Source: Ruminococcus sp. (lineage in GTDB: Bacteria; Bacillota; Clostridia; Oscillospirales; Ruminococcaceae). Taken from it: a DNA stretch of 6,321 bases. How positions within the stretch are numbered: position 1 is the first letter of the stretch; every line of letters starts with the position of its first letter. The stretch covers positions 1 through 6,321 of the forward strand of contig DMBA01000227.1 of assembly GCA_003446315.1 (NCBI GenBank), written 5' to 3'. The position numbers were made by a program, and so were the translations under genes. The notes below the pieces were generated by a model. The model was not told where the DNA came from, did not search any database, and saw only the letters and a list, made by a program, of their open reading frames with translations. Shown in pieces: positions 5,030-6,321 of the stretch.

Positions 5030-6232
5030 ATGGAATATCAGCCTTATCAAGCGTCCATGCTCGCACTTGGGCAGGCACCTTCCGTGATTCGTGAAACATT
5101 TGAATACGGCAACCGCCGTGCAAAGGAAATCGGCAGAGAGAATGTATTTGATTTCAGTCTGGGCAATCCGAGTGTACCGGCACCGGAAAGCGTGCATGAT
5201 TCCATGCGCCGTCTGATGGATGAAACAGATTCTGTTCAGCTTCACGGCTATACATCCGCGATCGGAGCAGAACCGGTGCGTGCGGCGATCGCAGCAGATA
5301 TCAACCGCAGATTTCAGGCAGGCATCGGCGCAGAGAATCTTTATATGACCTGCGGCGCAGCGGCATCCCTGACGGTGACCCTGCATGCCATTCTGTGCCC
5401 GGGCGATACCTGCATGACATTTGCGCCGTTCTTCCCGGAATACCGCGTATTTGTGGAAGCAGCGGGTGCAAAACTGGTTGAGGTTCCGGCTGATACCGAA
5501 AAATTCCAGATGAATCTGCAAGCATTTTCGGAGCTGATCTCGCCGCAGACGAAGGCTGTTATCATCAATACCCCGAATAATCCGACGGGTGTTGTGTATA
5601 CAGAGGAAAATCTGAAAGCATTCTGCGATATCCTGCGTGCAAAGGAAGCAGAATACGGTCACACGATCTATCTGCTTGCGGATGAGCCTTACCGGGAGCT
5701 GGTATATGATGCAGAGACTGTTGTGCCGTATCTGACCAATTTATATGATGATACCTTTGTTTGTTATTCCTACAGCAAATCGCTTTCGCTGCCGGGCGAG
5801 CGAATCGGCTATATTGTGGTATCTCCGAAGATGAAGGACAGCAAGCTGGTGTATGCCGCTGTCTGCGGCGCAGGCAGAGCGCTTGGATTTGTCTGTGCGC
5901 CGAGTATGGCACAGCGTGTAGTTGCAGATAATCTCGGCAAGACGGGTGATCTTTCCATTTACCGCAAGAACCGCGATCTGCTTTACAATGCGCTGACAGA
6001 ATACGGCTACCGCTGCATTTATCCGGACGGTGCGTTTTATCTGTGGGTGCAGGCGCTGGAAGAAGATGCCAATGCATTTTGCAAGAAGGCACGCGATTAT
6101 GAGCTGCTGCTTGTGCCGTCTGATTCCTTCGGCTGCAAGGGATATGTGCGCATTGCTTACTGCGTGACGACAGAGATGATCGAACGCAGTCTGCCGGCAT
6201 TCAAGAAGCTGGCAGAGGCTTACGGCAAATAA
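5030..6232 (+). CDS. PLP-dependent class I/II aminotransferase
   Basis: This is a 400-residue cytosolic aminotransferase of fold type I, the usual length for the aspartate-aminotransferase-like group. Visible landmarks are DFSLGNPS (41-48) in the N-terminal substrate region, CGAAASL (108-114) for the cofactor phosphate, NNPTG (183-187), DEPY with Asp218 and Tyr221 contacting the pyridine ring and hydroxyl, SYSKSLSLPGERIGY with Schiff-base Lys250 and phosphate-binding Arg258, and Arg374 in YVRIAYC for the substrate carboxylate. It transfers an amino group between an amino acid and a 2-oxo acid. The exact donor (aspartate, aromatic, alanine or other) cannot be read from sequence alone, so no symbol is given. 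AGAGG (5018-5022) is spaced seven bases from the ATG. It is a single-gene unit with its own strong promoter and terminator, divergent from mntP. Confidence 0.92.
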   Translation: MEYQPYQASMLALGQAPSVIRETFEYGNRRAKEIGRENVFDFSLGNPSVPAPESVHDSMRRLMDETDSVQLHGYTSAIGAEPVRAAIAADINRRFQAGIGAENLYMTCGAAASLTVTLHAILCPGDTCMTFAPFFPEYRVFVEAAGAKLVEVPADTEKFQMNLQAFSELISPQTKAVIINTPNNPTGVVYTEENLKAFCDILRAKEAEYGHTIYLLADEPYRELVYDAETVVPYLTNLYDDTFVCYSYSKSLSLPGERIGYIVVSPKMKDSKLVYAAVCGAGRALGFVCAPSMAQRVVADNLGKTGDLSIYRKNRDLLYNALTEYGYRCIYPDGAFYLWVQALEEDANAFCKKARDYELLLVPSDSFGCKGYVRIAYCVTTEMIERSLPAFKKLAEAYGK

Positions 6233-6241
6233 AGAATCGAG

Positions 6242-6271
6242 GCAGCGTCCGTCTGATGGGCGCTGCTTTTT
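6242..6271 (+). terminator. Intrinsic terminator of the aminotransferase gene
   Basis: GCAGCGTCC (6242-6250) and GGGCGCTGC (6258-6266) form a 9-bp GC-rich stem with one G-U pair and the loop GTCTGAT, followed by T5 (6267-6271). It starts ten bases after the aminotransferase stop codon. The last 50 bases of the window hold nothing else recognisable. Confidence 0.9.
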
Positions 6272-6321
6272 CCTGTATTGCGCGTCTGGCGGTGAAGCGG
6301 CGAAGCCGAAATAAAAGTTTT

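Noticed and set aside
4625..5662. 345-codon minus-strand open frame across the divergent spacer and the aminotransferase
   Set aside because: It crosses two real genes and both promoters, and it is rich in Cys and Arg with no domain. Not a gene.

Overview
The window looks like a chromosomal piece of a fibre-degrading, Gram-positive anaerobe of the Ruminococcus/Oscillospiraceae type. Three things point there: a secreted enzyme ending in a type I dockerin (the tag of cellulosome subunits), two lipoproteins with Gram-positive-style lipoboxes, and promoters with extended -10 elements next to purine-rich ribosome binding sites. The genus is an inference; no rRNA or other phylogenetic marker is present.

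Layout. Positions 1-347 hold no gene: a GC-rich block of overlapping hairpins (1-77), an AT-rich stretch, an extended -10 promoter (285-293) and a 5' leader hairpin. Then comes a lipid-anchored GH16 beta-glucanase with a C-terminal CBM4/9-type module (348-1778, +), closed by a strong symmetrical terminator (1781-1823). A small two-TM DUF3592-like membrane protein lies on the minus strand (1917-2375). Between it and the terminator is a well-formed plus-strand promoter that points into the antisense strand of that gene. From 2376 to 2586 is a divergent intergenic region with palindromes and a possible Shine-Dalgarno-sequestering structure. A two-gene operon follows on the plus strand: an SGNH/GDSL esterase with dockerin (2587-3933) and a small lipoprotein of OB-fold character (3942-4346). 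The lipoprotein gene overlaps tail to tail with mntP, a manganese efflux pump on the minus strand (4315-4920). mntP and a class I/II PLP aminotransferase (5030-6232, +) diverge from promoters whose -10 boxes overlap. A hairpin-T5 terminator (6242-6271) closes the aminotransferase unit.

How it works together. The first part serves extracellular polysaccharide use. The GH16 enzyme would cut beta-1,3- or mixed-linkage glucan at the cell surface, and the dockerin-bearing SGNH enzyme would remove ester groups or act on another ester as part of a cellulosome. The small lipoprotein is translationally close to the esterase, but its role is unknown. MntP and the aminotransferase are housekeeping-type functions with no obvious link to the carbohydrate genes. 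No mobile element, CRISPR array, tRNA or rRNA was seen. The less ordinary content is regulatory: the antisense promoter, the overlapping gene ends, the overlapping divergent promoters and the candidate translational switch ahead of the esterase.
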